Of a stretch of 64,000 nucleotides of DNA, positions 19,968-28,572 are shown piece after piece. Under the pieces are notes generated by a model, which saw nothing but the letters and a program-made list of their open reading frames with translations, was not told the origin of the DNA and did not search any database. Every line of letters begins with the position of its first letter. Positions within the stretch are counted from its first letter, which is position 1. Source of the DNA: Verrucomicrobiales bacterium (lineage in GTDB: Bacteria; Verrucomicrobiota; Verrucomicrobiae; Limisphaerales; UBA1100); contig PBLV01000006.1 of NCBI GenBank assembly GCA_002721895.1, forward strand, positions 1 through 64,000. Direction: 5' to 3'. The position numbers and the translations under genes are program-made.

Positions 19968-20960
19968 TTATTTGTGTTTTTTTTCCAATAATTGGCCTGC
20001 TTTGCACACAGATCTCACTAACTCCGGGGGCTGAATAACCCGAGCTTCTCCGCTCCAACCCATGACCCATCGTTGGATTTCAACGAGGCTTGTCAACTGC
20101 ATTCGCAACTCGACCTCTCCGCCCTTTATTTCCCTCAGATTTTGAGACTCATGCCATTCCTTCTCCCGGATGTAGTCGGCAACATCCGGGCTGAAACGAA
20201 TCACGACATCAAAAAGCTGGCTCCCAGTAAAAACCCCGAACGCCCCGCTCAAGTATTTTTCCAGTGAGAATGACTTGCGCCGCTCGAACGTCTCACCTGT
20301 CATGGACACTTCCTTCATGCGTGTGGGCTTAAAGACGCGCATATCGCGTCGCTTATGGTCAAAGGCAAAGAGGTACCATTCCCCATCAATACACGCGAGG
20401 TGATGAGGATCGACGATGCGTTTCTCCGCCTTCTTTACGCGCGGCTTGCGATAGGAGATTTCCAATTGACGCTGCTGCGTCACGCCACGCGCAAGGATAT
20501 CGAAAGTGTCGATGTCCTGCTTGGGAATTCCTGTGTTGCGAAAGGTCACACTCTGGCCCCAATCATCGAGGTTGATGGTGACCGATTCAGGCATCATGTC
20601 GGCGATCTTGCCGAAGGCTCGTTTCAATTGCCGCTCAAACACCGTGCCGCGATATTGCTGCAAAGATTTCTCGGCAATGAGTACAGAGAAAAGCTCGCCC
20701 TCGGTGATAACAGCACCCGGCATGGCATCCACTGGCCTCGTGTAAACAAAGCCGCCCCGGGAGGGGTTGTATTCCAGAGGCAACTCCCAGCGGTCTCGCA
20801 TGAAGGTGATGTCGCGTGTGATGGTGCGGCGGTCGACCTCCAGTTCTCTGGCCAAGCCGGTTGCCGTTGGGTGTTCGCCATTCAGCACGGCTTGATGAAT
20901 GCGCATAATGCGCTCCAGTGCCGGTCGTGCGTGCAGGGTTGTCTTCGAAGCATCCGCCAT
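19968..20960 (-). CDS. WYL-domain transcriptional regulator with N-terminal HTH
   Basis: A 330-aa regulator. The N-terminal winged-helix (ERIMRIHQAVLNGEHPTATG, LARELEVDRRTITRDITFMR) is followed by a WYL domain (HHLACIDGEWYLFAFDHKRR, DMRVFKPTRMKEV) and a WCX-like C-terminal part (QLFDVVIRFSPDVADYIRE, KEWHESQNL). WYL proteins sense ligands such as nucleic acids and control DNA damage or defence genes. No such target is nearby, and the gene sits between rho and smc on the same strand, 15 bp downstream of rho, so it could be cotranscribed with rho. Confidence 0.88.
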   Translation of the reverse strand: MADASKTTLHARPALERIMRIHQAVLNGEHPTATGLARELEVDRRTITRDITFMRDRWELPLEYNPSRGGFVYTRPVDAMPGAVITEGELFSVLIAEKSLQQYRGTVFERQLKRAFGKIADMMPESVTINLDDWGQSVTFRNTGIPKQDIDTFDILARGVTQQRQLEISYRKPRVKKAEKRIVDPHHLACIDGEWYLFAFDHKRRDMRVFKPTRMKEVSMTGETFERRKSFSLEKYLSGAFGVFTGSQLFDVVIRFSPDVADYIREKEWHESQNLREIKGGEVELRMQLTSLVEIQRWVMGWSGEARVIQPPELVRSVCKAGQLLEKKHK

Positions 20961-20975
20961 GGGCGGAGCCTAATT

Positions 20976-22100
20976 TTACACACGCAACTTGGAAAGTAAT
21001 TCCGCGTTGGTCTTGTGCTTTCGGAGGGCGCCAATGAGTGTCTCCATAGCCTCGACGGGGTTGAGATCCACCATTGTTCGCCGCAGCTTGTGAATGGCGT
21101 CGATGTGTTCGGCCGGGAACAGCTTCTCCTCTTTGCGCGTGCCACTCTTGGGAATATCAATGGCCGGGAAAAGTCGCCGGTCGGCCAGCTTGCGATCCAG
21201 TACCAACTCCATGTTGCCAGTGCCCTTGAACTCCTGAAAAATCAGCTCATCCATCCGGCTGCCTGTGTCCACCAGCGCCGTGGCGAGAATGGTTAGCGAG
21301 CCGCCATCTTCCACCTTGCGCGCGGCGGCAAACATCCGCCGAGGAATCTCCAGGGCGCGCGCGTCCACGCCGCCCGACATGGTTCGTCCGCTGCCGCCGG
21401 CAACATTGTTGAATGCCCGTGATACCCGGGTCAGTGAGTCCATCAACACGAACACGTCATCCCCGCACTCAACCATTCGGCGGCAACGCTCCACCATGAA
21501 ACGGGAAAGCCGTACATGGGTGTCCAGATCCATGTCGTTGGAAGAGGCCACCACCTCGGCATTGACCGAGCGCTCAAAATCCGTCACCTCCTCTGGCCGC
21601 TCATCGATCAACATCACGATGACCTTGACCTCAGGATGGTTGGTTGTCACCGAGTTGCAGATTTGCTTGAGCACAGTTGTTTTGCCGGTGCGTGGCGGCG
21701 CAACGATCAATCCTCGCGTGCCTTTTCCAATGGGTGTTACCAAATCGATGATGCGCGTCTCCAGCTCGTCCGGATCGCGTTCCAGTTGGAATTTTTCAAT
21801 CGGATCAATCGTCGTCAGGTTTTCAAACCGCGTCTTCTGCACGTACTCGTCATGCGACATACCGTTGATCGCCTTGATCTCCTTGAGCTGTGGGCTGTTA
21901 CCCTTGTGCGGCGGACGCAGTGAGCCCTCGATCTGGACGCCTTCGCGCAGGTAATTACGCTTGATCATGTCCGGCGTCACGAAGATGTCGGTGGGCTTGG
22001 ACTGAAAGCGGTTGCCCGGGCTGCGGAGAAAACCAAAGCCCTTCTCGGAAATCTCCAGATACCCTTCGCCGGTATCCGGAATGGTCATTGTTTTCGACAT
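20976..22100 (-). CDS. rho: transcription termination factor Rho
   Basis: Rho (374 aa) is a hexameric RNA helicase that ends transcription. The cold-shock-like primary RNA site is GYLEISEKGFGFLRSPGNRF, the Walker A APPRTGKTTVLKQI, and the secondary RNA sites (the Q loop near VASSNDMD, the R loop LFPAIDIPKSGTRKEE) are present. The protein is shorter than E. coli Rho (419 aa): the N-terminal helix bundle (Rho_N) is essentially missing, as the RNA-binding fold begins at about residue 12. The start is ATG 22100 or ATG 22088. A good promoter lies at 22206-22234, and the leader is about 100 nt. Confidence 0.96.
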   Translation of the reverse strand: MSKTMTIPDTGEGYLEISEKGFGFLRSPGNRFQSKPTDIFVTPDMIKRNYLREGVQIEGSLRPPHKGNSPQLKEIKAINGMSHDEYVQKTRFENLTTIDPIEKFQLERDPDELETRIIDLVTPIGKGTRGLIVAPPRTGKTTVLKQICNSVTTNHPEVKVIVMLIDERPEEVTDFERSVNAEVVASSNDMDLDTHVRLSRFMVERCRRMVECGDDVFVLMDSLTRVSRAFNNVAGGSGRTMSGGVDARALEIPRRMFAAARKVEDGGSLTILATALVDTGSRMDELIFQEFKGTGNMELVLDRKLADRRLFPAIDIPKSGTRKEEKLFPAEHIDAIHKLRRTMVDLNPVEAMETLIGALRKHKTNAELLSKLRV

Positions 22101-22205
22101 AACTGTACGTTTTTCGGGCAGGAAAATCCTGACACGGAAAATTGAGATTAACGAAAATCCGCCCTCGGTTCTTGAAGGTTCCTTGGAAACGGATGCGTTG
22201 GCGCG

Positions 22206-22234
22206 TATATAGGACGCGACGGACCGCTTGGCAA
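22206..22234 (-). promoter_or_regulatory. sigma-70-like promoter of rho
   Basis: On the minus strand TTGCCA (22229-22234) and TATATA (22206-22211) are 17 bp apart, with five of six and four of six matches. It implies a leader of about 100 nt before rho, a place where Rho commonly controls its own synthesis. Confidence 0.65.
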
Positions 22235-22261
22235 TAATAAATTTTCCGGGTTATTCGCCGG

Positions 22262-23269
22262 TTATTCCCCGGGCGCCTGCACCGGCAAGTCCGTCACCGC
22301 CGCCTGGGCCTCCGCCGCGAGCGCTGTACTTAGGTAACGCTCACCGGTCGATGGCGCAATCACCACGATGATCTTACCGGTGTTCTCCTCACGTCCGGCG
22401 ACCTCCAGCGCAGCCACCACATTTGCGCCCGTTGAGATGCCCGCGAGAATGCCTTCCTCCTTCGCCAAACGGCGCGCCATGGCAAACGCATCATCATTGC
22501 CCACCTTGATGCACTCAGTGATCTGCTCGTTGCCATCGGCATCCTTCAAGTGCAGGTTATCCGGCACAAACCCCGCGCCGGTCCCTTGAATCTTGTGTGG
22601 CCCTGGTGTCAGATCTTCACCCGCCAGCGTCTGCGAAATCACCGGCGAATCCGCCGGCTCCATCGCGATCGCCTGAAAGCTCTCCTTGCGCGGCTTGATC
22701 ACCTCGTAACATCCCGTGATCGTTCCACCCGTTCCCACGCCGGCCACGAGAATATCCACCGCCCCATCCGTATCCTCCCAAATTTCCTCCGCCGTCGTCT
22801 GGCGATGAATCTCCGGGTTGGCGGGATTCTCGAACTGCTGTGGAATCCACGAATTCGGCGTCTTTTCCCCCAACTCATTTGCCATCGCAATCGCCCCTTT
22901 CATTCCCAGCGGCCCCGGCGTCAACACCAACTCCGCTCCCAGTAGCGCCAGCAAAGTCCGCCGCTCAAGAGACATCGTCTCCGGCATCGTGAGGATCAAC
23001 TTGTATCCCTTCGCCGCCGCCACAAACGCCAGTGCAATCCCTGTGTTCCCACTCGTTGGCTCGATGATTACCGTGTCCTCCGTCAACTCCCCGCTTTTCT
23101 CCGCCGCCTCGATCATCGACATTCCAATGCGATCCTTTACGCTCGCAGCGGGATTAAAAAACTCGCACTTCAAGAGCACGGTTGCTCCCACTCCCTCCGT
23201 CACGCGGTTGAGCTTCACCAAGGGCGTCCGCCCCACCGTCTCCACAATATCATTATAAACTTTGCCCAT
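22262..23269 (-). CDS. cysK: cysteine synthase A
   Basis: CysK (335 aa) makes cysteine from O-acetylserine and sulfide with pyridoxal phosphate. The cofactor lysine is in [12 protein letters not shown], and the substrate loop [15 protein letters not shown] and phosphate loop [12 protein letters not shown] are typical. The start is [20 protein letters not shown] at ATG 23269. A C-terminal tail of about 25 residues ([17 protein letters not shown]) goes past the family core. It is divergent from the AT-rich NERD region and lies 161 bp upstream of rho. Confidence 0.96.
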   Translation of the reverse strand: MGKVYNDIVETVGRTPLVKLNRVTEGVGATVLLKCEFFNPAASVKDRIGMSMIEAAEKSGELTEDTVIIEPTSGNTGIALAFVAAAKGYKLILTMPETMSLERRTLLALLGAELVLTPGPLGMKGAIAMANELGEKTPNSWIPQQFENPANPEIHRQTTAEEIWEDTDGAVDILVAGVGTGGTITGCYEVIKPRKESFQAIAMEPADSPVISQTLAGEDLTPGPHKIQGTGAGFVPDNLHLKDADGNEQITECIKVGNDDAFAMARRLAKEEGILAGISTGANVVAALEVAGREENTGKIIVVIAPSTGERYLSTALAAEAQAAVTDLPVQAPGE

Positions 23270-23397
23270 GTCAGAAAATCGGGTTCGCGCGGAGCCTGCC
23301 CCCCTGTCTTCTCATGCGCAAGGATTTTCACTCAGTTTATCGTGAATCCCGAGGGATAATACTTGCCCATCAAAATCAGCTCCTTAAAAATGAAGCT

Positions 23398-23508
23398 ATG
23401 GATATACCGAATCTTTCATTAATGCTTATTCCATTCGTTGCCACGATTTTAGTTGTCATCACTTGGAAAAATAATCGGGATGCATTGAGAAATGCGTACT
23501 CCAGTTGA
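23398..23508 (+). pseudogene. N-terminal membrane segment of a frameshifted NERD protein
   Basis: A short frame (36 codons, MDIPNLSLMLIPFVATILVV) encodes one membrane segment followed by a charged end (WKNNRDALRNAYSS) and stops at 23508. The NERD gene frame starts inside it at 23492, 17 nt before its end. Many NERD proteins have an N-terminal membrane helix, then a PxxRxAGE-like block, then two membrane helices. The order here is the same but split across two frames, so a one-base frameshift in the 23492-23508 overlap is likely. An alternative is two overlapping genes read by coupling. Confidence 0.5.
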
Positions 23509-24253
23509 TGAACCCATAAAGAGGCTGGCCGGTGAAACGTGCATGATTAACTTGGAAAAAGAGGAAAGGCGAAGAGATGTTTGCTTATTCACCATATTGC
23601 TGTCTCCAGCTGCCTTTTCACTTCTCTCCAGTCTGATGCCGGAACAAAAGTCTCTTTTAGCTGTAGCATGGGCTTTTTTAAGCATCCCTGCCCTGACTCT
23701 CCTGTGGGGATATCTTGAAAGATGTTTAAGATACCGACAAGGGCTAAAAGGAGAGCGAGTCGTGGGCGAAATGTTGACCGAATTACTAAGCTGTGGGTAC
23801 TGCGTTTATCATGATCTTCAAATGGAGAAAGGAGGAAACATCGATCACATCGTTGTCGGCCCGTCTGGGTTCTATGCCATAGAAACAAAATGCAGCAGTA
23901 AGCAAAAAAGTATCCAAGGCAGAAAGGAGCATTTCATTCAATTTACTGGCTCTAGCTTGATTTACCCACACACAGAAAATTCATTCGGCATCAATCAAGC
24001 CAAACGCAATGCTGCCTGGCTCAGTCGATTTCCTAGCAGTGCAATCGGTGAGAGAGTCCATGTAAACGGCATGCTGGTATTCCCCGGATGGTGGATCGAA
24101 TCAAAGATCAAGATGTCCAAGGAATTCAGAGTTTTAAACCACAAGAACGCAGCGAAGTGCATACTTGGTGATTCTCAAAACACACTAAATGAAAAACAAA
24201 TCCGTCAAATGAACCACCAACTAGAGCGAGAATGCCGGTCGGAGTTGATTTGA
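23492..24253 (+). CDS. NERD (nuclease-related) domain membrane protein
   Basis: A 253-aa protein: the segment PIKRLAGETCMINLEKEERR is followed by two membrane helices (VCLFTILLSPAAFSLLSSLM; LLAVAWAFLSIPALTLLWGY), then a NERD domain. The domain carries the PD-(D/E)xK nuclease-like pattern: GLKGERVVGEMLTELL, then NIDHIVVGPSGFYAIETK, with Asp, Glu and Lys in place. The substrate is unknown; NERD proteins are often linked to DNA handling or defence. The gene is visibly richer in A and T than its neighbours, a sign of transfer, and its N terminus seems to be split off by a frameshift (23398-23508). Confidence 0.8.
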   Translation: MRTPVDEPIKRLAGETCMINLEKEERRRDVCLFTILLSPAAFSLLSSLMPEQKSLLAVAWAFLSIPALTLLWGYLERCLRYRQGLKGERVVGEMLTELLSCGYCVYHDLQMEKGGNIDHIVVGPSGFYAIETKCSSKQKSIQGRKEHFIQFTGSSLIYPHTENSFGINQAKRNAAWLSRFPSSAIGERVHVNGMLVFPGWWIESKIKMSKEFRVLNHKNAAKCILGDSQNTLNEKQIRQMNHQLERECRSELI

Positions 24254-24271
24254 ATCATGTACAAACCAATC

Positions 24272-25480
24272 GAGCCCCTGCCTGACCGAAGCCAAACAGG
24301 GGCTCTAAAAGGGGGGGTGGGAGTTCGCCACGCTCTCTTTCCCAAATACCGCTGTTAGGCACCTGCGGTGCAGGTCAACGGTTCCCCGACGCCACTCTCC
24401 GTGACATGCGGAATTGTCGGCCTCATGGCGGGGCCGTTCAGCGCTTCTCAGCCCTGAATTTTTGAGTGAGGCTTATTTGCCCTTTGGCTCGGGGTTGCGG
24501 CCCCGGACCTCCGGACCCGGTGAAGAGGCCCATGCAAACTGGTTTGCCTCTTCACTCTTTAGCACAAGGTCGGCCACCGTTTTTGACGGTGCGTTGGCCC
24601 GTGCGACGGGTCTCGCCTCTTACCTCTCAGGTTGCTCTCGGTTTGCATGGCAGCGCTGCGGTTTGTCGCATCGCCGCCGAGGCGGATGGGTTTCACGGCC
24701 CTTGTCTGGGGCACGTGGCCATCCCGGTTGGAACCCCGGCTTTGTCCCGCCTTTCGGTGGATTTCGTCCGGCTGGCCGTTACCGGCCAATTTCTGATTCA
24801 AACCGTGCTGAACACATAGTGGCAACCTTTACCCGGTGGGTAACTATGATTGGATTCTTGCCCGGAGCAGGCGCGAATCCTGACTCCATCCCACTCACCC
24901 GAAGGTGTGTGAAACCCGGCTGTTGTTTCAGCCGGACTCGGGGCGGCTCCTAGTTCGCCCCTCGCGGCCAAGCCCGCGTTTTTCATGGATTGCCCCCCCA
25001 TCCTTGAACACTCATCAGCGAACCAATTCGTATTCATGCTTACAGCCGAAGCTGTCGGCAGACGGCGAACAATCCCGCGACCTTGGTGAATCCTGCCTCC
25101 AAACCCGTCGCCTTTCTCGCCCTGCCCGAAGGCCTGACCCGTCCGGCAACCTTGGAGGGGGCCAGCCAATCAGCCTGACCAGCCCTTTTCTCCCAGTCAC
25201 CCAGGATTATCCTGGAATCTTCCGACCGGTAAACCGGCCTTCTGACTCGTTCTTTCAAAGAACCTGTTCCCCTTGCGAAGAACGTGTCCAGATTACCATG
25301 GAAAACCCATGTGACGACCTTTTCTTATGCACAGCTTATTGACTGGGGATTGCTTTCGCTGGCTTTAAATGCGCCATTGAGTCCACTGAAAATGAATGGT
25401 TTTCACGGTTATCGTGAGGAAAATCACAAACGACCTCAATTTGGTATGAGCTGTTTGTTAATAAAGTCACGCCGGGATCC
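24272..25480 (-). ncRNA. candidate large structured RNA, unassigned class
   Basis: No convincing gene lies in this 1.2-kb gap between two convergent genes, but it is dense in hairpins. Read on the minus strand, four stems end in C(UUCG)G loops: 25042-25055 (ACAGC/GCUGU), 25124-25133, 24896-24907 (CACC/GGUG) and 24272-24305, a 15-bp stem. A fifth, 24774-24787, has stem GGCCG with a GUAA (GNRA) loop. On the plus strand these loops are CGAA or UUAC, not special. Further stems lie at 25403-25417, 25201-25215, 24940-24961, 24916-24935, 24829-24843, 24598-24610, 24572-24599, 24522-24553 and 24361-24375. Limits and strand are inferred. I could not match it to RNase P, tmRNA, SRP RNA or rRNA. Confidence 0.5.
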
Positions 25481-25505
25481 TGTAGATTTTGACTGATTTG
25501 GGCAT

Positions 25506-25532
25506 GAAAAAAGGCACCCGCAACGGGATGCC
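25506..25532 (-). terminator. intrinsic terminator of the small basic protein gene
   Basis: On the minus strand GGCATCCCG-TTG-CGGGTGCC (one bulged T) is followed by six T residues. It sits 34 bp after the stop codon of the 30-codon gene. Confidence 0.85.
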
Positions 25533-25565
25533 TTTGGTTCGGCTAGATTGGGGCAAGAATTGCCT

Positions 25566-25658
25566 TTATTTGGCCGAATCCTTTTCGCGGGCCTTGCGGC
25601 GTTTGCGGTAGTTGATCCGACGTCGGCGTTTTTCCATTTTGTTGTATTGTTTGCCCAT
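25566..25658 (-). CDS. 30-residue highly basic protein, conserved type
   Basis: A 30-codon frame, MGKQYNKMEKRRRRINYRKR and on to RKAREKDSAK, starts at ATG 25658 and ends at TAA 25566. Half of its residues are Arg or Lys. It has its own terminator at 25506-25532 and is read from a start only 47 bp from the divergent lipoprotein start, so it looks like a real gene. Short proteins of this composition in PVC bacteria and the bTHX/mS38-type ribosomal proteins bind rRNA; a ribosome-bound role is a guess from composition. I do not recognise it with certainty. Confidence 0.7.
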   Translation of the reverse strand: MGKQYNKMEKRRRRINYRKRRKAREKDSAK

Positions 25659-25705
25659 AAGTGTTTCTTTACACGAGTTGGAGGTTTGGTTTGCCTGTGG
25701 GAGTT

Positions 25706-26242
25706 ATGAGGTACATGGGTGGCTGGAGCAATTCATTTTTGATGCTGGCGGGCTTGTTGCTGGCGGGACTGGCGGGTTGCGGAACCCCCAAGATGAACAA
25801 GGAAGACGCGTATTTGAGCGTTTTTGTGGAAACCAAAACTCGGAATCCTGAATTAGCCCGCCGCATCGAGTGGCTTCGCTCCAGCCCACAGGAGGCCTAT
25901 CTGGATGCTAATCCAGTCTTTAACCCCCTGTCCCATTTGGACAAGGCTGAGGTGGTGAATGATTCGCAGGGATTCACGCGGATTCGGCTTACTTTCAATG
26001 AGCGTGGCAAACGCCTGTTGAACACCGTGGCCACGACCAATGCGGGGCGAAGATTATTCCTGATGGCGTGGTACCGGGAACAGCCGGAGCAAAAGGATAT
26101 GAAGCCCCGCTGTATTGGGGTGCGGATTTTTGATCGACCGGATCGGAATGGGGAATTCATCTTCCTGCCCGACACCAGCACGGAGGAGGCTGAGCGGCTG
26201 GTAACTGGCTTCAACAACACCGCCAAGAAACTGCAGCGTTAG
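25706..26242 (+). CDS. lipoprotein with SecD P1-head-like domain
   Basis: A 178-aa lipoprotein with signal peptide ending in LLAGLAGC (lipobox Cys about residue 25). The C-terminal half (HLDKAEVVNDSQGFTRIRLT, FNERGKRLLNTVATTNAGRR) resembles the P1-head subdomain of SecD/SecDF, a periplasmic beta fold also found in stand-alone lipoproteins. The start is ATG 25706, with GGGAG just upstream, or ATG 25715. The gene is 1 bp before the M23 peptidase gene, so the two are probably cotranscribed. Function is not known; the domain call is moderate. Confidence 0.7.
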   Translation: MRYMGGWSNSFLMLAGLLLAGLAGCGTPKMNKEDAYLSVFVETKTRNPELARRIEWLRSSPQEAYLDANPVFNPLSHLDKAEVVNDSQGFTRIRLTFNERGKRLLNTVATTNAGRRLFLMAWYREQPEQKDMKPRCIGVRIFDRPDRNGEFIFLPDTSTEEAERLVTGFNNTAKKLQR

Positions 26243-26243
26243 C

Positions 26244-27326
26244 ATGAAATCACACGCGGTTTTATGCCTGCTGTTGTTTGTTTGGGTGACTGGATGCAGC
26301 CAAAAACAAACTGCACCAACCCCGAACGGCAGCAAGCATTCAACGCCAGCGAAACCATCCCCTCCTCCGCCGCCAAAGGTTGTCATTTTGCCCCCCACCG
26401 ACAACCAGGCGCTTTTTGAAGCGGGAGCAGAGGAGGTCTATTTCATGCCCACGAGAACGGATCGGCCATGGACGAGTGGTGCCTTTGGCTGTGTTCGTAA
26501 CAGTGGCGGGCGCATGCATGAGGGCTTGGACATCCGGCCACTACGTCGAGATTCGCGTGGGGAAGCCCTTGATGAAATTCGCGCCGCGGCAAATGGCGTG
26601 ATTGCCTTTATCAATGCGAACGCGGGGGCGTCATCATACGGCCGATACATCGTGGCCACGCATGAGAAGGACGGCCTCTCCTTCTACACCCTCTACGCTC
26701 ATATGGCGAAAATCGCTGAGGGCATTGCCCCTCAAACCGTCGTCAAGGCTGGTGATCTTCTGGGGATAATGGGACGCTCGGCAAACCATGATATCCCAAT
26801 TGAACGGGCCCATCTGCATTTTGAAATCGGATTTATGGGTAGTCGCGATTTCAACGTTTGGATGCGCAAACATTACGAAGACCCCAGCTTCAACAAGTTC
26901 AGCCTGTGGCATGGATTCAATTTGCTGGGTCTCAATCCATTGGTAATTCTTCGGGAACAAAAAAAGCAGGGGGATGCCTTTAACCTGGCAAAACATGTTG
27001 CCCAAACACCGCAGCTAATGCGTTTCCGTGTGCGTGGGGCGAATCTTCCCTTGTCAAAAAGACTGCCCGGCTTACTGCTCAACGGCGAAGAGGAGCCGTT
27101 TGCCGGTCATGAGATTGATGTGAATATGAATGGAACTCCACTGCGGATTCGGGGGCTGCCGGATTACCCGGCAGGAAGCCCGCGTTACGGTCTGGTTTCC
27201 GTGAATGAAGAGGTGGCGCTGGGGAATCGCTGCCGCCAGCTGGTCGTGAAAACGGGTGCCCGCTGGCAATTGACAGCCAAAGGGCACCGGTTGGTGGACC
27301 TTTTGGCGACGGGTGTGAGCGACTGA
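26244..27326 (+). CDS. M23-family peptidase, lipoprotein
   Basis: A 360-aa lipoprotein (VWVTGC, Cys 18) with a proline-rich linker (TPAKPSPPPPPKVVILPP), then an M23 (LytM) zinc peptidase domain. The zinc site is HEGLDIRP (HxxxD) with HLHFE near residue 193. M23 enzymes cut peptidoglycan cross-bridges; a lipid anchor would place this one in the periplasm facing the wall. The C-terminal 130 residues (from about 230) are of unknown type. It follows the SecD-like lipoprotein by 1 bp. Confidence 0.88.
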   Translation: MKSHAVLCLLLFVWVTGCSQKQTAPTPNGSKHSTPAKPSPPPPPKVVILPPTDNQALFEAGAEEVYFMPTRTDRPWTSGAFGCVRNSGGRMHEGLDIRPLRRDSRGEALDEIRAAANGVIAFINANAGASSYGRYIVATHEKDGLSFYTLYAHMAKIAEGIAPQTVVKAGDLLGIMGRSANHDIPIERAHLHFEIGFMGSRDFNVWMRKHYEDPSFNKFSLWHGFNLLGLNPLVILREQKKQGDAFNLAKHVAQTPQLMRFRVRGANLPLSKRLPGLLLNGEEEPFAGHEIDVNMNGTPLRIRGLPDYPAGSPRYGLVSVNEEVALGNRCRQLVVKTGARWQLTAKGHRLVDLLATGVSD

Positions 27327-27347
27327 AAAAATCCCCAAATTCACGAA

Positions 27348-27370
27348 AAGCCGCTTGCGCCAAGCGGCTT
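27348..27370. terminator. inverted repeat between M23 peptidase and aspC, possible terminator
   Basis: A perfect 10-bp inverted repeat (AAGCCGCTTG / CAAGCGGCTT, loop CGC) lies 22 bp after the peptidase stop and 24 bp before the aspC start. There is no strong T-tract on the plus strand, so it may be a weak terminator or an mRNA end hairpin. Confidence 0.45.
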
Positions 27371-27393
27371 GCTTCCCTAGCCTCCCGCCCGTC

Positions 27394-28563
27394 ATGGAAT
27401 ATCGAATTTCTCAAAGGGCAGCCTCGTTGGCTCCGTCACTGACACTGGCCATTACGGCCAAGGCCAAGGAATTGCGCGCGGCGGGCGAAGATGTTGTCGG
27501 CTTTGGCGCGGGTGAACCGGATTTTGACACCCCTCAGCACATCAAGGATGCGGCGGTCCAGGCATTGGCGGATGGATTTACCAAGTACACGCCCGCCTCC
27601 GGCACGCCGGAGTTGCGAAAAGCAGCGGCGGAAAAATTCCAGGCCGACAACGGCTTGGACTATGATCCGGCGCAAATCATCGTCAACTGTGGTGGCAAGC
27701 ATTCCTGTTACAACGTGATGATGGCCGTGTGCCAGCCGGGGGACGAAGTGATCATTCCCGCCCCGTTCTGGTTGAGCTATCCTGAAATGGTGAAACTGGC
27801 TGGTGCCACTCCGGTTATTCTCGAGACGACGGATGAAACGGAATTCAAGCTCACGCCGGACCAGTTGCGGGAAGCCATTAATGACAACACGCGCGTATTG
27901 ATTCTGAACAGTCCCAGCAATCCCACCGGCTCGGTGTACACGCCGGAGGAAACCAAGGCCATTGGCGACGTGTGCGTGGAACATGGCATTCTGATGATGA
28001 GCGATGAAATTTACGAGAAGCTCCTTTACGGCGACGCGGAGTTCAAGAGCGTTGCCAGTTTCTCACAGGAGCATCAGGATCACACGATCATTGTCCACGG
28101 CCTGGCTAAGGCCTACTCGATGACGGGTTGGCGGATTGGCTTTACCGCCGCGCCCTTGCCGATCGCCAAGGCAATTGGGGCCATTCAAAGCCACAGTACC
28201 AGCAACCCCACGAGTTTTGCGCAAAGCGGGGCAGTAGCCGCGTTGCAGGGTCCGCAGGATCATCTGGACACATGGCTTGAGGAATTCAGCAAGCGGCGCG
28301 ACTACGCCTACGGTCGGCTCAATGAAATGCCGGGCATATCCTGCGTCAATGCACAGGGAGCTTTCTACCTGTTCCCCAATATCTCGAGCACAGAGATGAA
28401 ATCCGGCGAGTTTTGCGAAAAACTGCTGGCCGAGCAAAAGGTTGCGGCGGTGCCCGGTGTGGCATTCGGCTCTGATGGCTATATTCGCCTGAGCTATGCA
28501 ACAAGCATGGAAAACATTGAGAAGGGCTTGGACCGTTTGGAAGCGTTTGTAAAAGGCCTTTAA
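27394..28563 (+). CDS. aspC: aspartate aminotransferase, class I/II
   Basis: A 389-aa pyridoxal-phosphate enzyme of the type that interconverts aspartate and 2-oxoglutarate with oxaloacetate and glutamate. The start is ATG 27394 (MEYRISQRAASLAPSLTLAI); an upstream ATG adds residues unlike the family. Typical blocks are GAGEPDFDTPQHIKDAA, NSPSNPTGSVYTPEE, and the cofactor lysine in VHGLAKAYSMTGWRIGF, where most have NGVSKA. It is of the I-gamma type seen in many bacteria. Its apparent terminator lies inside the opposing gene at 28612-28638. Confidence 0.93.
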   Translation: MEYRISQRAASLAPSLTLAITAKAKELRAAGEDVVGFGAGEPDFDTPQHIKDAAVQALADGFTKYTPASGTPELRKAAAEKFQADNGLDYDPAQIIVNCGGKHSCYNVMMAVCQPGDEVIIPAPFWLSYPEMVKLAGATPVILETTDETEFKLTPDQLREAINDNTRVLILNSPSNPTGSVYTPEETKAIGDVCVEHGILMMSDEIYEKLLYGDAEFKSVASFSQEHQDHTIIVHGLAKAYSMTGWRIGFTAAPLPIAKAIGAIQSHSTSNPTSFAQSGAVAALQGPQDHLDTWLEEFSKRRDYAYGRLNEMPGISCVNAQGAFYLFPNISSTEMKSGEFCEKLLAEQKVAAVPGVAFGSDGYIRLSYATSMENIEKGLDRLEAFVKGL

Positions 28564-28572
28564 TGCAGCGCA

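Noticed and set aside
24272..24305. plus-strand terminator for the NERD gene
   Set aside because: On the plus strand the stem is followed by TAAAAGGGGG rather than a T-tract; the UUCG loop on the minus strand fits better.
24840..24940. RNase P-like fragment (GAAACCCGGCTG)
   Set aside because: It resembles the 3' core of RNase P RNA, but the matching 5' core (GGAAAGTCC) is missing and the surrounding sequence does not fit on either strand.
24414..24953. 179-residue reading frame (and shorter ones) within the gap at 24254-25565
   Set aside because: The frame runs through many hairpins, has no ribosome site, an unlikely composition rich in Arg, Ser, Gly and Pro, and overlapping frames on both strands of similar length. 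It is more likely an RNA or non-coding.
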